This document shows positions 8,107 through 15,718 of a stretch of 64,000 nt of DNA, piece after piece. The notes below the pieces were generated by a model. The model did not search any database, was not told the DNA's origin, and saw only the letters and a program-made list of their open reading frames with translations. Made by a program: the position numbers and the translations under genes. Position 1 is the first letter of the stretch. Each line of letters starts with the position of its first letter. The DNA comes from WHSW01 sp963742205 (GTDB taxonomy: Bacteria > Actinomycetota > Thermoleophilia > Solirubrobacterales > 70-9): contig CAVUKZ010000010.1 of assembly GCA_963742205.1 (NCBI GenBank), forward strand, positions 372,001 to 436,000. Reading direction: 5' to 3'.

Positions 8107-8499
8107 GCTGACCTCCTGGGGTCTCGCGGGCGAGGCCAAACCCTTCCCTGGTCGCTGACGAGCACGCCGGGCGACCGCAGGTCCCGTCCGGTTGGAACAG
8201 GGCGAGCCTATCCGCCGGTGGGCGGTTGCTCCAAGCTCGCTTACGCGCCACCCGTCCCGAAATGTCGGAGTGAAGTCGCGCAAGCGACGCGGCTGGGGTG
8301 TGTCCAGCGTGCTGGCGTCGAGGCACCGCCTCCGTGCACTCGCCAGCCTACGCCCGAGCGACTGAGGCTCCAAAGGCCGACTGTGCTTGCCGACGGCGCC
8401 GGTGCGGACTGGAGCCGCGTAGCGTGCGCGGTTGCATGGGGTGCAAATCGCGCCGCTAGCGTTTCAGGGTCGGCTCGGCCACTCACGGAGGGGGAAACC

Positions 8500-9306
8500 A
8501 TGCGACGGATTCGCAGCCACTTGACCTACGCGAACGTGATGGTGACTTTGCTCGCCTTCGTGGTCTTGGCGGGCGGAGCCGCCTACGCCGCCAACACCGT
8601 CCTGAGCTCCGACATCGTCGACGGCGAGGTAAAGACCGCCGACATCGGCAACAACCAGATCCGCAGCGTCGACCTGCGCAACGACACGCTTTCTGGAGGA
8701 GGGCTGCAGAGCTCCGACATCGCCTCGGGCGCGATCACCGCCGCCGACGTCGCCGGCGAGTCGCTCACCGGCGATGAGGTCGCCGACGAGTCCCTCACCG
8801 TCTCCGACATCACCGACGAGTCCCTGACCGGCGATGTGGTTGCCAACGACTCGCTCACCGGCTCGGACGTGCTCGAGTCGTCACTCGGCGTGGTTCCCGA
8901 TGCAGACCGCGTCGATGGACGGCACCTGTGCCCGGGGAAAGCGTCCGCCGGACCTTCCTTCACGACCATCTGCGCGGCGGGAGGGCTGATCGTCGAGGCC
9001 GCATGCATTCCGTTCGCCGCCCAGAGCGCATCGGGGATCGTCCGGCTGCGGACGACCCAGGCCAACAACGCTTTCTACGTGATCAACGGCCCGGTCAACT
9101 CAAGCGACGTGAACTTCGGCACCGGCGACGGTCCGGTCACGCTGCTGAGCCTAGATGCCGACGGCGCGGGGGCGGTCTCGCCGACGATCACCCGCTTCCA
9201 CGCCAGCTCGCAGACCGGCCAGCTGACCGGGAGCGTCGCGGCACGCGTCTTCGCGTTCACCCCGACGATTGCCAGCTGCTCGTTCACGATGGACATTCTC
9301 GGATAG
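8500..9306 (+). CDS. secreted 'SLTG' repeat protein, unknown function
   Basis: A 268-residue protein. The ATG at 8500 follows ggaggggg. A short basic start (MRRIRSHLTYANVMVTLLAF) leads into a signal or anchor helix. Residues 40-125 carry near 10-residue repeats such as DESLTGDEVA, DESLTVSDIT and NDSLTGSDVL, preceded by IRSVDLRNDTLSGGG. These probably form a narrow beta-helix. The C-terminal 130 residues form a separate beta-rich domain with three or four cysteines. The same N-terminus and repeat type occur at 12653-13447, so the two are paralogues. The family is frequent in Thermoleophilia; its role is not known. Confidence 0.75.
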   Translation: MRRIRSHLTYANVMVTLLAFVVLAGGAAYAANTVLSSDIVDGEVKTADIGNNQIRSVDLRNDTLSGGGLQSSDIASGAITAADVAGESLTGDEVADESLTVSDITDESLTGDVVANDSLTGSDVLESSLGVVPDADRVDGRHLCPGKASAGPSFTTICAAGGLIVEAACIPFAAQSASGIVRLRTTQANNAFYVINGPVNSSDVNFGTGDGPVTLLSLDADGAGAVSPTITRFHASSQTGQLTGSVAARVFAFTPTIASCSFTMDILG

Positions 9307-9437
9307 GGGACGGCCGCGTTCCCCGTGCGTGTTCGGTGGGCGCGGGGAATACCGGCTGCAGAGCGTCAACGTCGTCGACCCCGGGCAGGGTATGGCCCGC
9401 TGGCGGCGATGCAACGGCCAGGACGCCGCCTACTGGC

Positions 9438-9464
9438 CTACTCCCGGAGCCCGGCGGCTTCGAG
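9438..9464 (-). repeat. remnant of a SnoaL-gene 3' tail
   Basis: On the minus strand these bases encode LEAAGLRE followed by TAG. That is the C-terminus shared by the SnoaL-like genes ending at 12077 and 12479. No SnoaL sequence lies upstream, so only the tail is present. A further copy sits at 13491-13514. Confidence 0.5.
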
Positions 9465-9495
9465 GGGCGGTCGTCCCTTCCCACCCGGTAACGAG

Positions 9496-9517
9496 AAGGG
9501 CCGCCGAGGCGGCCCTT
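9496..9517. terminator. bidirectional hairpin between convergent genes
   Basis: A perfect inverted repeat, aagggccgcc-ga-ggcggccctt, with a 10-bp stem. It lies between the convergent genes 8500-9306 (+) and 9555-10403 (-). No long T tract follows, as is usual in high-GC actinobacteria. Confidence 0.6.
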
Positions 9518-9554
9518 CCATTCAGACTGACAGCCTCGGCCCCGGGGGTCGTTC

Positions 9555-10403
9555 CTACTTGAATGTGATCGTGCGGTGCCGGGTCGCCACGTTGCCGGCC
9601 GCATCCCAGGCGCGGACGGTGACCTTCGCCTTGACGTTCTTGCCCTCGTTGAGCGCCTTGCGGACCTGCTTGCGCTGCGTCACATCGCTCATCTCCGGCC
9701 CCGTGCCCTTGAGCGTCTCACCCGGCGCGACGCGCCAGTTGCCGTCCGGCTCGAGCTTGTCGTTCTTGACCTTCGTCAGCGTGCCCGTGGAGCGTTCGGT
9801 ACACGTCTCGTCGCCACAGCTCACCTCGACAATCACGTCGCAAAAACGGCTGTCGCAAAGGTGGCGCGGCCCCGTGGCGTGCTGCGTCTTTGCCCCCGAG
9901 AGCCGGAGGTCCGGCGGGACGCGATCGACGCGCTCCCCCGTAGTCGAACTCGCCGTCTGCGCACCGAGAGAGCGTGGATGGCCATACCTCGTTGGATCGT
10001 AGGCCTCGCGGTCGCCGCGGCACACGAACTCATCGTGCACCTCGCGCCGCACCTTGGCATACACGCGAGCGGGGCTCGCCGCCGGTCGCGGGAACCACCC
10101 CCAGTAGCCCCGCCGGTGCCTGACCTGCTCGGTTCGGGCAGTGCCGAGCTCGCGATCGGTTCCGGGCCGCTGCTCGAACACGGTCACCCGTCGCCCCTCC
10201 ATGCACTTCCTGACCAGGTCAGACCGCGGATTACGGTCGCGGTATGACACCAGCCAGCCGTGGTAAATGAAACCACGATCCGTGGTGATCGAAAGCTGCG
10301 TGCGGTACTTGACGACCTCCGGGGCCGCCGTCGCCGTCTGCGCCCCGAGCGCCATCGCCCCAGCCGCAGCCACGCCGATCACAATCGCGAATCGCTTATC
10401 CAT
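9555..10403 (-). CDS. secreted protein with C-terminal Ig-like domain
   Basis: A 282-residue exported protein. The ATG at 10403 follows ggagggg with 8 bases' spacing. The signal peptide is MDKRFAIVIGVAAAGAMALG plus AQTATA. The mature chain holds a cysteine pair in HLCDSRFCDVIVEVSCGDETC and a C-terminal strand pattern (NVKAKVTVRAWDAAGNVATR) seen in bacterial Ig-like 'DAAGN' domains. The function is not recognised. A hairpin at 9496-9517 ends the transcript. The related C-terminal fragment at 13754-13888 shows that this domain has been copied within the region. Confidence 0.7.
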   Translation of the reverse strand: MDKRFAIVIGVAAAGAMALGAQTATAAPEVVKYRTQLSITTDRGFIYHGWLVSYRDRNPRSDLVRKCMEGRRVTVFEQRPGTDRELGTARTEQVRHRRGYWGWFPRPAASPARVYAKVRREVHDEFVCRGDREAYDPTRYGHPRSLGAQTASSTTGERVDRVPPDLRLSGAKTQHATGPRHLCDSRFCDVIVEVSCGDETCTERSTGTLTKVKNDKLEPDGNWRVAPGETLKGTGPEMSDVTQRKQVRKALNEGKNVKAKVTVRAWDAAGNVATRHRTITFK

Positions 10404-10576
10404 CTCGTTCTTCCCCTCCGGTTGACAGCCAGAAGCCTCCGACACGGCGGTACACGCTCGGTATCAAAGGCCGGGCCAGGCGTGATCTAGGCGTGCGACG
10501 GCGGCGTTTCTGCGCGGGGCAGTAGGCGCCGGTCCAAACGCGTCGCCATGCCAAAACACCGGAGTACAGTTGTCCC

Positions 10577-10714
10577 GTGAGCGACGACAGGCCGGGCATC
10601 CGAGCGCCCTGGTGGGACGATTGGGGGGAGACCGTCGCGTTTATTACGCTCGGGATCCTCGGTTTGGTCGCTGCATTGACGCTGGCCGGTTGGCTGGTGA
10701 GCCTGCTCCTCTGA
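10577..10714 (+). CDS. very small membrane protein, 45 residues
   Basis: Starting at GTG 10577 and ending TGA 10712-10714, the frame encodes VSDDRPGIRAPWWDDWGETV, then AFITLGILGLVAALTLAGWL and VSLLL. A polar, tryptophan-rich start is followed by one clear membrane helix. Composition and codon third-position GC fit a real gene. The function is unknown, and no ribosome site is obvious. Confidence 0.45.
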   Translation: MSDDRPGIRAPWWDDWGETVAFITLGILGLVAALTLAGWLVSLLL

Positions 10715-10781
10715 TCCGGTCACGCCGGGACCGCCACGCAGCCGCCGGTCTACTCGTCGCCGTGTCCCAAAACGCCGCCGG

Positions 10782-11216
10782 TCAGGTCAACGCCGCCAGG
10801 ATCGCGGCCGCCTCGGCCCGGTGCTCGCGCTGCTGGCGCTCATACATCTCCCTCGCCGAGCGAGGCGAGATGACGACGTGCTCTCGGACGGGCTTGCGGG
10901 CGTGCTCGGCCTCGACGACGAGTTGACGGCGCTCGTCGTCGAATAGCAACCCGCGCCGGTCGAGTTCGAGCACGCGCTCGAGCTTGGTCGGCGGCTGGGC
11001 GATCCCCAGTTCGAAGCGCCAATAGCCCCATATGCGCTCGCCGGGTCGGCGCACACGCTGACCCTGCGTTAGCTCCGCGCCGTAGGCCCGCCATGCCGCC
11101 TCAAGCTCGGCCAGCCGTTCGGGCGAGTGCTCGTAGCCGTCTGCCGGTCCACAGAGCAGCGAGATCTCGACGTCCTCCAGCGGCGGGATCGACCGCGGGG
11201 TCGTGAACCGGACCAT
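10782..11216 (-). CDS. phage-associated hypothetical protein next to terminase small subunit
   Basis: A 144-residue protein. Its ATG overlaps the stop of the upstream terminase-like gene (ATGA at 11213-11216), so translation is coupled. It contains RRPGERIWGYWRFELGIAQP, a motif I associate with actinobacterial proteins found beside small terminases, and a charged helical C-terminus (SAREMYERQQREHRAEAAAI). A DGYE motif resembles the remnants at the left edge. A DNA-packaging accessory role is inferred from position only. Confidence 0.55.
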   Translation of the reverse strand: MVRFTTPRSIPPLEDVEISLLCGPADGYEHSPERLAELEAAWRAYGAELTQGQRVRRPGERIWGYWRFELGIAQPPTKLERVLELDRRGLLFDDERRQLVVEAEHARKPVREHVVISPRSAREMYERQQREHRAEAAAILAALT

Positions 11217-11554
11217 CAGGACGCCTTGCGGTCGGTGTCCTGACGCCAGCGCGTCTCAGCGGCCTTGCGGGCGCTCCTGACGGCGTCGCTGGTCGACTCG
11301 GGAAGGTCCAGTTGGCCGAGCAGCTTGCCGAGCGCGATCCGCCCCTGACGTGCCTCGGACACGCTCGCGTTGACCACCGCCTGGCCTCTCGATCCCTCCG
11401 TCAGATAGCCGCGTGTCTCGATGTCGGCCTCGGCGCGCTCGACGTCGAGCAGCTGGCGTTGGGCGAGGTCGAGGAGCGCGGCCTCGCGCTCGTCGAGTTC
11501 GACGCCCGGCGGCAGGCCGTCTCGGATCGCGGCGATCAGGTCGTGGTCAGCCAT
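11216..11554 (-). CDS. P27-family phage terminase small subunit-like protein
   Basis: From ATG 11554 (an ATG four codons earlier is possible) the gene encodes 112 residues: DLIAAIRDGLPPGVELDERE, then ALLDLAQRQLLDVERAEADI, GSRGQAVVNASVSEARQGRI and ALGKLLGQLDLP. The pattern 'ELDERE..LL..A....D...LE' plus 'G..GQ.VVN....E.R..R.AL..LL..L.LP' is that of P27-type terminase small subunits, which bind phage DNA and recruit the large packaging subunit. No large subunit or portal gene is present, so this is an orphan remnant of a prophage or similar element, though the frame itself is intact. Confidence 0.6.
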   Translation of the reverse strand: MADHDLIAAIRDGLPPGVELDEREAALLDLAQRQLLDVERAEADIETRGYLTEGSRGQAVVNASVSEARQGRIALGKLLGQLDLPESTSDAVRSARKAAETRWRQDTDRKAS

Positions 11555-11666
11555 CGGAAACGCCATAGGCGCATGCGGTGGGGGTGCATTCTCTTACGCG
11601 GCGCCCTTTGAGATTGCGCGTCGTTGATCCGCGACACTCCCCCCGCCGCGAGATACTGCGCGGGCG

Positions 11667-12077
11667 ATGTCGCAGGCGAACGTGGAGGTAGTGCGTGTGG
11701 CCTATGAAGCGTTTGCCCGTGCAGGGCTTGATCGGTTCATGGAGCACTTCACCGATGACGTCGAATACCGCGTCCATGGGGCGGATGCGCCCGACGGCGA
11801 CCTCAGTCCGCTCCACGGCCAGGATGCCGTTCGGGCATGGCTCCAGGACTGGATCGACATGTTCGACGGGTTCTGGCAGCAGCTGGTGGAGCTGATTGAC
11901 GCCGGTGGGGACACCGTGTTCACGGCCGAGCGGTTCGGCGGACGCGCTCGGCTCAGCGGCGTCGAGGCGGACTCGCCCAACTGGACGGTCTTCACCATCC
12001 GCGACGGGAAGATCGCGAGCGGCCACGAATACGCGACCCGTGAACAGGCCCTCGAAGCCGCCGGGCTGTCGGAGTAG
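11667..12077 (+). CDS. SnoaL-like (NTF2-fold) protein
   Basis: A 136-residue protein with the typical SnoaL-like start (MSQANVEVVRVAYEAFARAG) and strand pattern (FTDDVEYRVHGADAPDG, GFWQQLVELIDAGGDTVFTA). The fold forms a conical barrel used by small enzymes and binding proteins; the substrate cannot be predicted. It is followed three bases later by a second copy (12081-12479), and both end in LEAAGLSE. Tandem SnoaL genes are expanded in Solirubrobacterales. Confidence 0.75.
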   Translation: MSQANVEVVRVAYEAFARAGLDRFMEHFTDDVEYRVHGADAPDGDLSPLHGQDAVRAWLQDWIDMFDGFWQQLVELIDAGGDTVFTAERFGGRARLSGVEADSPNWTVFTIRDGKIASGHEYATREQALEAAGLSE

Positions 12078-12080
12078 GCG

Positions 12081-12479
12081 ATGTCGCAGGAGAACGTGGA
12101 GATCGTGCGCCGGCTGGTCGAATGGTTCAACGCCGGCGACGTCGACGCCCTGCAGGCGCATACGACGGATGACGTTGAGATCGTGCCCTTCCGCGCCGAG
12201 CTCGAGGACACGGTCTACCGGGGGCCGGGAGCGGCCGCGGCCTTTGCGGCCGACAGCGATGAGAGCTGGGAGGAGATTCGGTTTGACGCCGAGGCGCTTC
12301 GTGATGCGGGCGAGCGGGTGGTGGCAATTGGGCAGTTGTCGGCGCGTGCGCGGGGCACGGGTGCCGAGGTCAGCGCAAGGCTCGCGATGCTCTTCGAGTT
12401 CAGAGGCGCCCAGCTTTCGAAAGCCCGGAGCTACACGGACGTGGAGGAAGCCCTCGAAGCCGCCGGGCTGTCGGAGTAG
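12081..12479 (+). CDS. SnoaL-like (NTF2-fold) protein, tandem copy
   Basis: A 132-residue paralogue of the preceding gene (MSQENVEIVRRLVEWFNAGD, then DALQAHTTDDVEIVPFRAEL). It ends with the identical EALEAAGLSE tail, and its last 24 bases equal those of its neighbour. The three-base gap implies one transcript. The function within the SnoaL-like superfamily is unknown. Confidence 0.75.
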   Translation: MSQENVEIVRRLVEWFNAGDVDALQAHTTDDVEIVPFRAELEDTVYRGPGAAAAFAADSDESWEEIRFDAEALRDAGERVVAIGQLSARARGTGAEVSARLAMLFEFRGAQLSKARSYTDVEEALEAAGLSE

Positions 12480-12652
12480 GGCGCCCATCGCGGCGTTTTT
12501 GTGCGCTCCGCTACCCGGCGGTCTTCGCGGCGTGCGGACCCCAAAAAACCGGCTCTTAGTCACGGCCCGGTTTTGACGGAGTTCCGGCATGCCCATTTGA
12601 CCCGGGGCTGGCGACGCGAGAGGCTTGCCGTAGCCAACCAAAGGGGACCCTC

Positions 12653-13447
12653 ATGCGCAAGCACCTGACCTACGCGAACGTGATGGTCACGATTCTCGCG
12701 TTCATCGTCCTCGGCGGCGCCGCCTACGCCGCCAACACGGTCTTCAGCAGCGACATCGTCGACAACCAGGTCTATTCCGCCGACGTGCGCAACGACAGCC
12801 TCACGGGGGGCGGGCTTGCCGCCGCCGACCTGAGGGCGGGCTCGGTTGGCGGTTCCGAGGTCTTCGACGACTCGCTGCGCGGCGCCGACGTAAACGAGTC
12901 GAGCTTCGGGGTCGTCCCGGACGCCGCGCACGCGACGAACTCCGACCGGCTCGGCGATCGGGCCGCCGCGGGCTACCAACGGCGCGTTATCGGAACCTGC
13001 AATGGGGGCGCCATCCGAGCGATCAACGGAGTCGGTGCGGTTGACTGCATCGATCAGGCGGTGTTCCCGATTTCCGCGGATCTCAATTCGACCGACCACC
13101 GATTCGCCGGGACGCAATTCTTTCCGTCGAACCTCAGCATGCTTCTGCGGTGTGATTCGAGTTCTGCCGCCGCTGACTTCGTCAACAACGGATTCGGCGG
13201 CGCAACGCTGAACTGGATCTTTAGTGAGGGTGGAACACAGAGCACCGTCAATGCCAGCGGGACCTCCGTGCCGGGGCGCGATGGCGCCAACGTCATTACC
13301 TTCGGCTTCGGTAACCGAATCGAAGGGCAGTGGATCTTCGCCGACGCGGACGGCGTGGTGACCGTGAACCTCCACGGGTTCATCGCCCCCGGGTCGCCCT
13401 CGTTCTGCGAGTTCAAGGGCACCGCGGAGTGGGCGCCCCTCGGCTAG
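12653..13447 (+). CDS. secreted 'DLRNDSL' repeat protein, paralogue of 8500-9306
   Basis: A 264-residue protein. The N-terminus MRKHLTYANVMVTILAFIVL is nearly the same as that of the gene at 8500, followed by GGAAYAANTVFSSDIVDNQV and repeats such as DVRNDSLTGGGL and FDDSLRGADV. The C-terminal domain differs: it is beta-rich, with cysteines in IGTCNGG, AVDCID, LLRCDSS and SFCEF. The shared head with swapped tail suggests modular exchange. It is probably anchored or secreted; the role is unknown. Confidence 0.75.
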   Translation: MRKHLTYANVMVTILAFIVLGGAAYAANTVFSSDIVDNQVYSADVRNDSLTGGGLAAADLRAGSVGGSEVFDDSLRGADVNESSFGVVPDAAHATNSDRLGDRAAAGYQRRVIGTCNGGAIRAINGVGAVDCIDQAVFPISADLNSTDHRFAGTQFFPSNLSMLLRCDSSSAAADFVNNGFGGATLNWIFSEGGTQSTVNASGTSVPGRDGANVITFGFGNRIEGQWIFADADGVVTVNLHGFIAPGSPSFCEFKGTAEWAPLG

Positions 13448-13469
13448 AAGATCGTCTGCGTGACCGAAC

Positions 13470-13790
13470 TCAGCGACTGAGGCGTAACCGGAGCCGCCGG
13501 GCTGTCGGAGTAGCCCTGCGCTTATCAGCACTCGAACCCCGCACCCGGACGTCGCCGAGCGACTTGGTCGAGAGCACGCGGGCGTCGGGGTTCGCAGGTG
13601 TCGGCGTCAACGTGATCTCGAACAGGTCGATCTCGAGTAACTCTTTGACGCCGTCGGAGCCGACGCGGTCTTCGAGCGTGAGGTAGCCGAAGCTCAACCC
13701 GATCCGGTCCTCCTTCAAGGCTGCGCCACGCTTGACGCGTCACGCTGTCGTGGATGTCAAGGTCACCTTCGCCGAAGAGGGTCAAGCGCC
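13470..13790 (-). pseudogene. HK97-type prohead protease remnant, frameshifted
   Basis: On the minus strand one frame carries LFGEGDLDIHDSVTRQAWRS. The next frame carries KEDRIGLSFGYLTLEDRVGS, then GVKELLEIDLFEITLTPTPA and NPDARVLSTKSL. Together these match the second half of HK97-family prohead maturation proteases (SFGY, 'L.EIDLFE.SLTP.PANP.ARV'). The frames differ by one base at cttgaaggagg near 13725. The N-terminal catalytic half is missing, and the upstream border runs into the Ig-like remnant on the other strand. This is a dead phage capsid gene. Confidence 0.65.
13491..13514 (+). repeat. detached SnoaL-gene 3' tail
   Basis: The sequence ggagccgccgggctgtcgga plus gtag repeats the last 24 bases of the genes ending at 12077 and 12479, with one difference. 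No SnoaL coding sequence precedes it. Confidence 0.55.
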
Positions 13791-13888
13791 TCGATGGGGG
13801 CAAGCACAAGTTCCAAGTCCGGGCGATCGACGCGGCGGGTAACGTCGACCCGAGCGCAGCCAAGGACAAGTTCAAGGTGGTCGGCTGA
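13754..13888 (+). pseudogene. C-terminal fragment of an Ig-like domain protein
   Basis: The 45-codon frame encodes VKRLDGGKHKFQVRAIDAAG, then NVDPSAAKDKFKVVG and a stop. This is the last repeat of secreted proteins with 'C.SP...  L..G.H.F.VRA.DAAGNVD' Ig-like domains. The expected upstream strands and signal peptide are absent: before base 13770 the sequence belongs to the prohead-protease remnant on the other strand. The fragment is therefore a truncated copy left by recombination. Confidence 0.6.
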
Positions 13889-14292
13889 GCCGCGATCCGC
13901 TAAGGCTGGGTTCTTCGACAGCCATAACGCCAGGCCCGCACGGGACTCCGCTTGTGGATCGCGCGTGGGACTCCGGCGTGTGTGGCGGGGCGGTATGTAT
14001 TTGCTCGCGCACCGCTCCGTTCCCGCCTTACCCCCTCCCTCCTCGCGCGCCATTCGTGCGCCAGTCAGCACCCCGCTCAGGCGGTCTAGAGCGGTCTCGA
14101 GCGGTAGTGATTTGGCTCTTCAAGCGGAAGCCCGCTTGGCCAAGCCATACGTCCCCGATCTTCAAGATCGGCAAGCTCGAGGCCTAGCCGCCCCACACCG
14201 CGGCCCCGCCGCCGGGGGCCGCCATAAATCGGTCGCGCGCCTGCACTAGGTGTGAATCGGCGCAATCGGTGGAAGAATGGCGTCGATAGCGC
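13889..14292. other. stretch without a convincing gene
   Basis: Nothing coding or structured can be supported across these 404 bases. A short plus-strand end (PIFKIGKLEA, stop near 14187) is the only protein-like trace. Confidence 0.3.
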
Positions 14293-14709
14293 ATGGCGAG
14301 TACGCGATCGCAGAAGCCGCTCGAGCTGATCCTGGCTCGGAACCTGTTGACCAGCATCTCGACGCCGGCCTTTTTGCTGGACAACGAGGCGGCGGTCGTG
14401 TTCTACAACGAGGCCGCCGCGGCCCTGCTCGGGCGCTCGTTCGAGGACGCCGGGCGCATGGAGGCCGACCAGTGGACGCGCGCGTTTGGCCCGTTCGACG
14501 GCAAGGGCTCGCCGGTGGAGGTCGACGCCCTGGCGACCACCGAAGCGATCCGCCACGGCCGCCCGGCGCACGCCACTTTCACGATTCGCGTCGCCGGCGG
14601 TGAGCAGCGCTCGATCGAGGCGAGCGCCTTCCCGATCGTCGCCTCCGAGGAGGGCTCCTCGGGCGCGATGATCCTCTTCTGGCCCCTGAGCAAGAACGGC
14701 GACGGGTGA
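14293..14709 (+). CDS. PAS-domain protein
   Basis: A 138-residue protein that is essentially one PAS fold: LLTSISTPAFLLDNEAAVVF, then YNEAAAALLGRSFEDAG and a terminal strand IEASAFPIVASEEGSSGAMI plus LFWPLSK. PAS domains sense small ligands or mediate protein contacts. There is no output domain, so it must act through a partner. Its stop (TGA 14707-14709) overlaps the GTG start of the metallo-beta-lactamase gene, indicating translational coupling and a likely functional link. Confidence 0.8.
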   Translation: MASTRSQKPLELILARNLLTSISTPAFLLDNEAAVVFYNEAAAALLGRSFEDAGRMEADQWTRAFGPFDGKGSPVEVDALATTEAIRHGRPAHATFTIRVAGGEQRSIEASAFPIVASEEGSSGAMILFWPLSKNGDG

Positions 14710-15626
14710 AGCTCAAGGTCTGGGGCGCGCGAGGTTCGGTGCCGGCACCGGGGCCGCACATGAACCGCTACGGCGGCAACACCTCCTGCGTGGGGCTCAC
14801 CCTCGCGAGCGGTGAGGAGTTGATCCTCGACGCGGGCACCGGCATCCGCAACCTCGGCCTCGACCTCAACGCCGGCCACCGGATCCACATCCTGCTCACG
14901 CACCTGCATCTCGACCACATCCAGGGACTGATGTTCTTCCCGCCCTGCTTTCGGCCCGAATCCGAGATCACGATCTGGGGCCCCTCCTCGCCCGAGGCCT
15001 CGCTCGAGGACCGGATCGGCCGCTACATCTCCGCGCCGCTCTCCCCGGTGGAGGTCCGCGAGCTGCCCTGCTCGGTCTCGTTCCGCGACACGCCGCCCAC
15101 CGAGTGGGAGCTCGGCGGGGCGACGATCCGCGCCGAGGCGGTCACCCACCGCGGTCCCACGCTCGGCTACCGGATCACCGACGGCGAGACGACCGTCGCC
15201 TACATCCCCGACCACGAGCCGGCACTCGGCTCACCCCTCGACCAGCTCGAGCCCGAGTGGATCTCGGGCTTCGACCTCGCCCGCGAGGCCGACCTGCTGA
15301 TCCACGACTGCCAGTACAGCGACGAGGAATACCCCGAGCACGTCGGCTGGGGGCATTCGGGCGTCTCCGACACGCTGACCTTCGCCCGCCGGGTCGAGGC
15401 CCGGCGACTGCTTCTCTTCCACCACGATCCGCTGCACCCGGACGAGTTCCTGGACGAGTTCTGCTCGCACGCTCGCACCGCCTGGGAGCGGCTCGGCGGT
15501 GACGCGACCGAGCTCGAGATGGGCATGGAGGGCGGCGAGCTCGAGGTCACGGGCAACGGCGTCCACTCGCGGGTCGCCCGCCCGCCCGTACAAGCCGTCG
15601 GCCCCGAAGTTTCGACACTCGGATAA
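14706..15626 (+). CDS. metallo-beta-lactamase-fold hydrolase
   Basis: A 306-residue soluble protein beginning MKLKVWGARGSVPAPGP. It carries the metal-binding motif at residues 65-71 (THLHLDH), LDAGTG at 41-46, and later histidines in VTHRGPTLGY, IHDCQYSDEEYPEHVGWGHS and FHHDP. The 'WGARGS.P.PG....YGGNTSC' start is typical of the PhnP/cyclic-phosphodiesterase-like branch, which hydrolyses phosphodiester bonds. The exact substrate is unknown. It is co-translated with the PAS protein, and a hairpin at 15631-15648 follows the gene. Confidence 0.8.
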   Translation: MKLKVWGARGSVPAPGPHMNRYGGNTSCVGLTLASGEELILDAGTGIRNLGLDLNAGHRIHILLTHLHLDHIQGLMFFPPCFRPESEITIWGPSSPEASLEDRIGRYISAPLSPVEVRELPCSVSFRDTPPTEWELGGATIRAEAVTHRGPTLGYRITDGETTVAYIPDHEPALGSPLDQLEPEWISGFDLAREADLLIHDCQYSDEEYPEHVGWGHSGVSDTLTFARRVEARRLLLFHHDPLHPDEFLDEFCSHARTAWERLGGDATELEMGMEGGELEVTGNGVHSRVARPPVQAVGPEVSTLG

Positions 15627-15630
15627 CGAA

Positions 15631-15648
15631 GGCGCGGACCCCCGCGCC
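15631..15648. terminator. hairpin after the MBL-fold gene
   Basis: ggcgcgg-accc-ccgcgcc, a 7-bp GC stem, starting 5 bases after the stop at 15626 and 71 bases before the ammonium transporter gene. Confidence 0.45.
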
Positions 15649-15718
15649 TACCGTCCCACCCGCAATCGCTAACGCGCGAAGCCGGACCCTGCTCGGGCCG
15701 GCATGGGAGTGTGATCGG

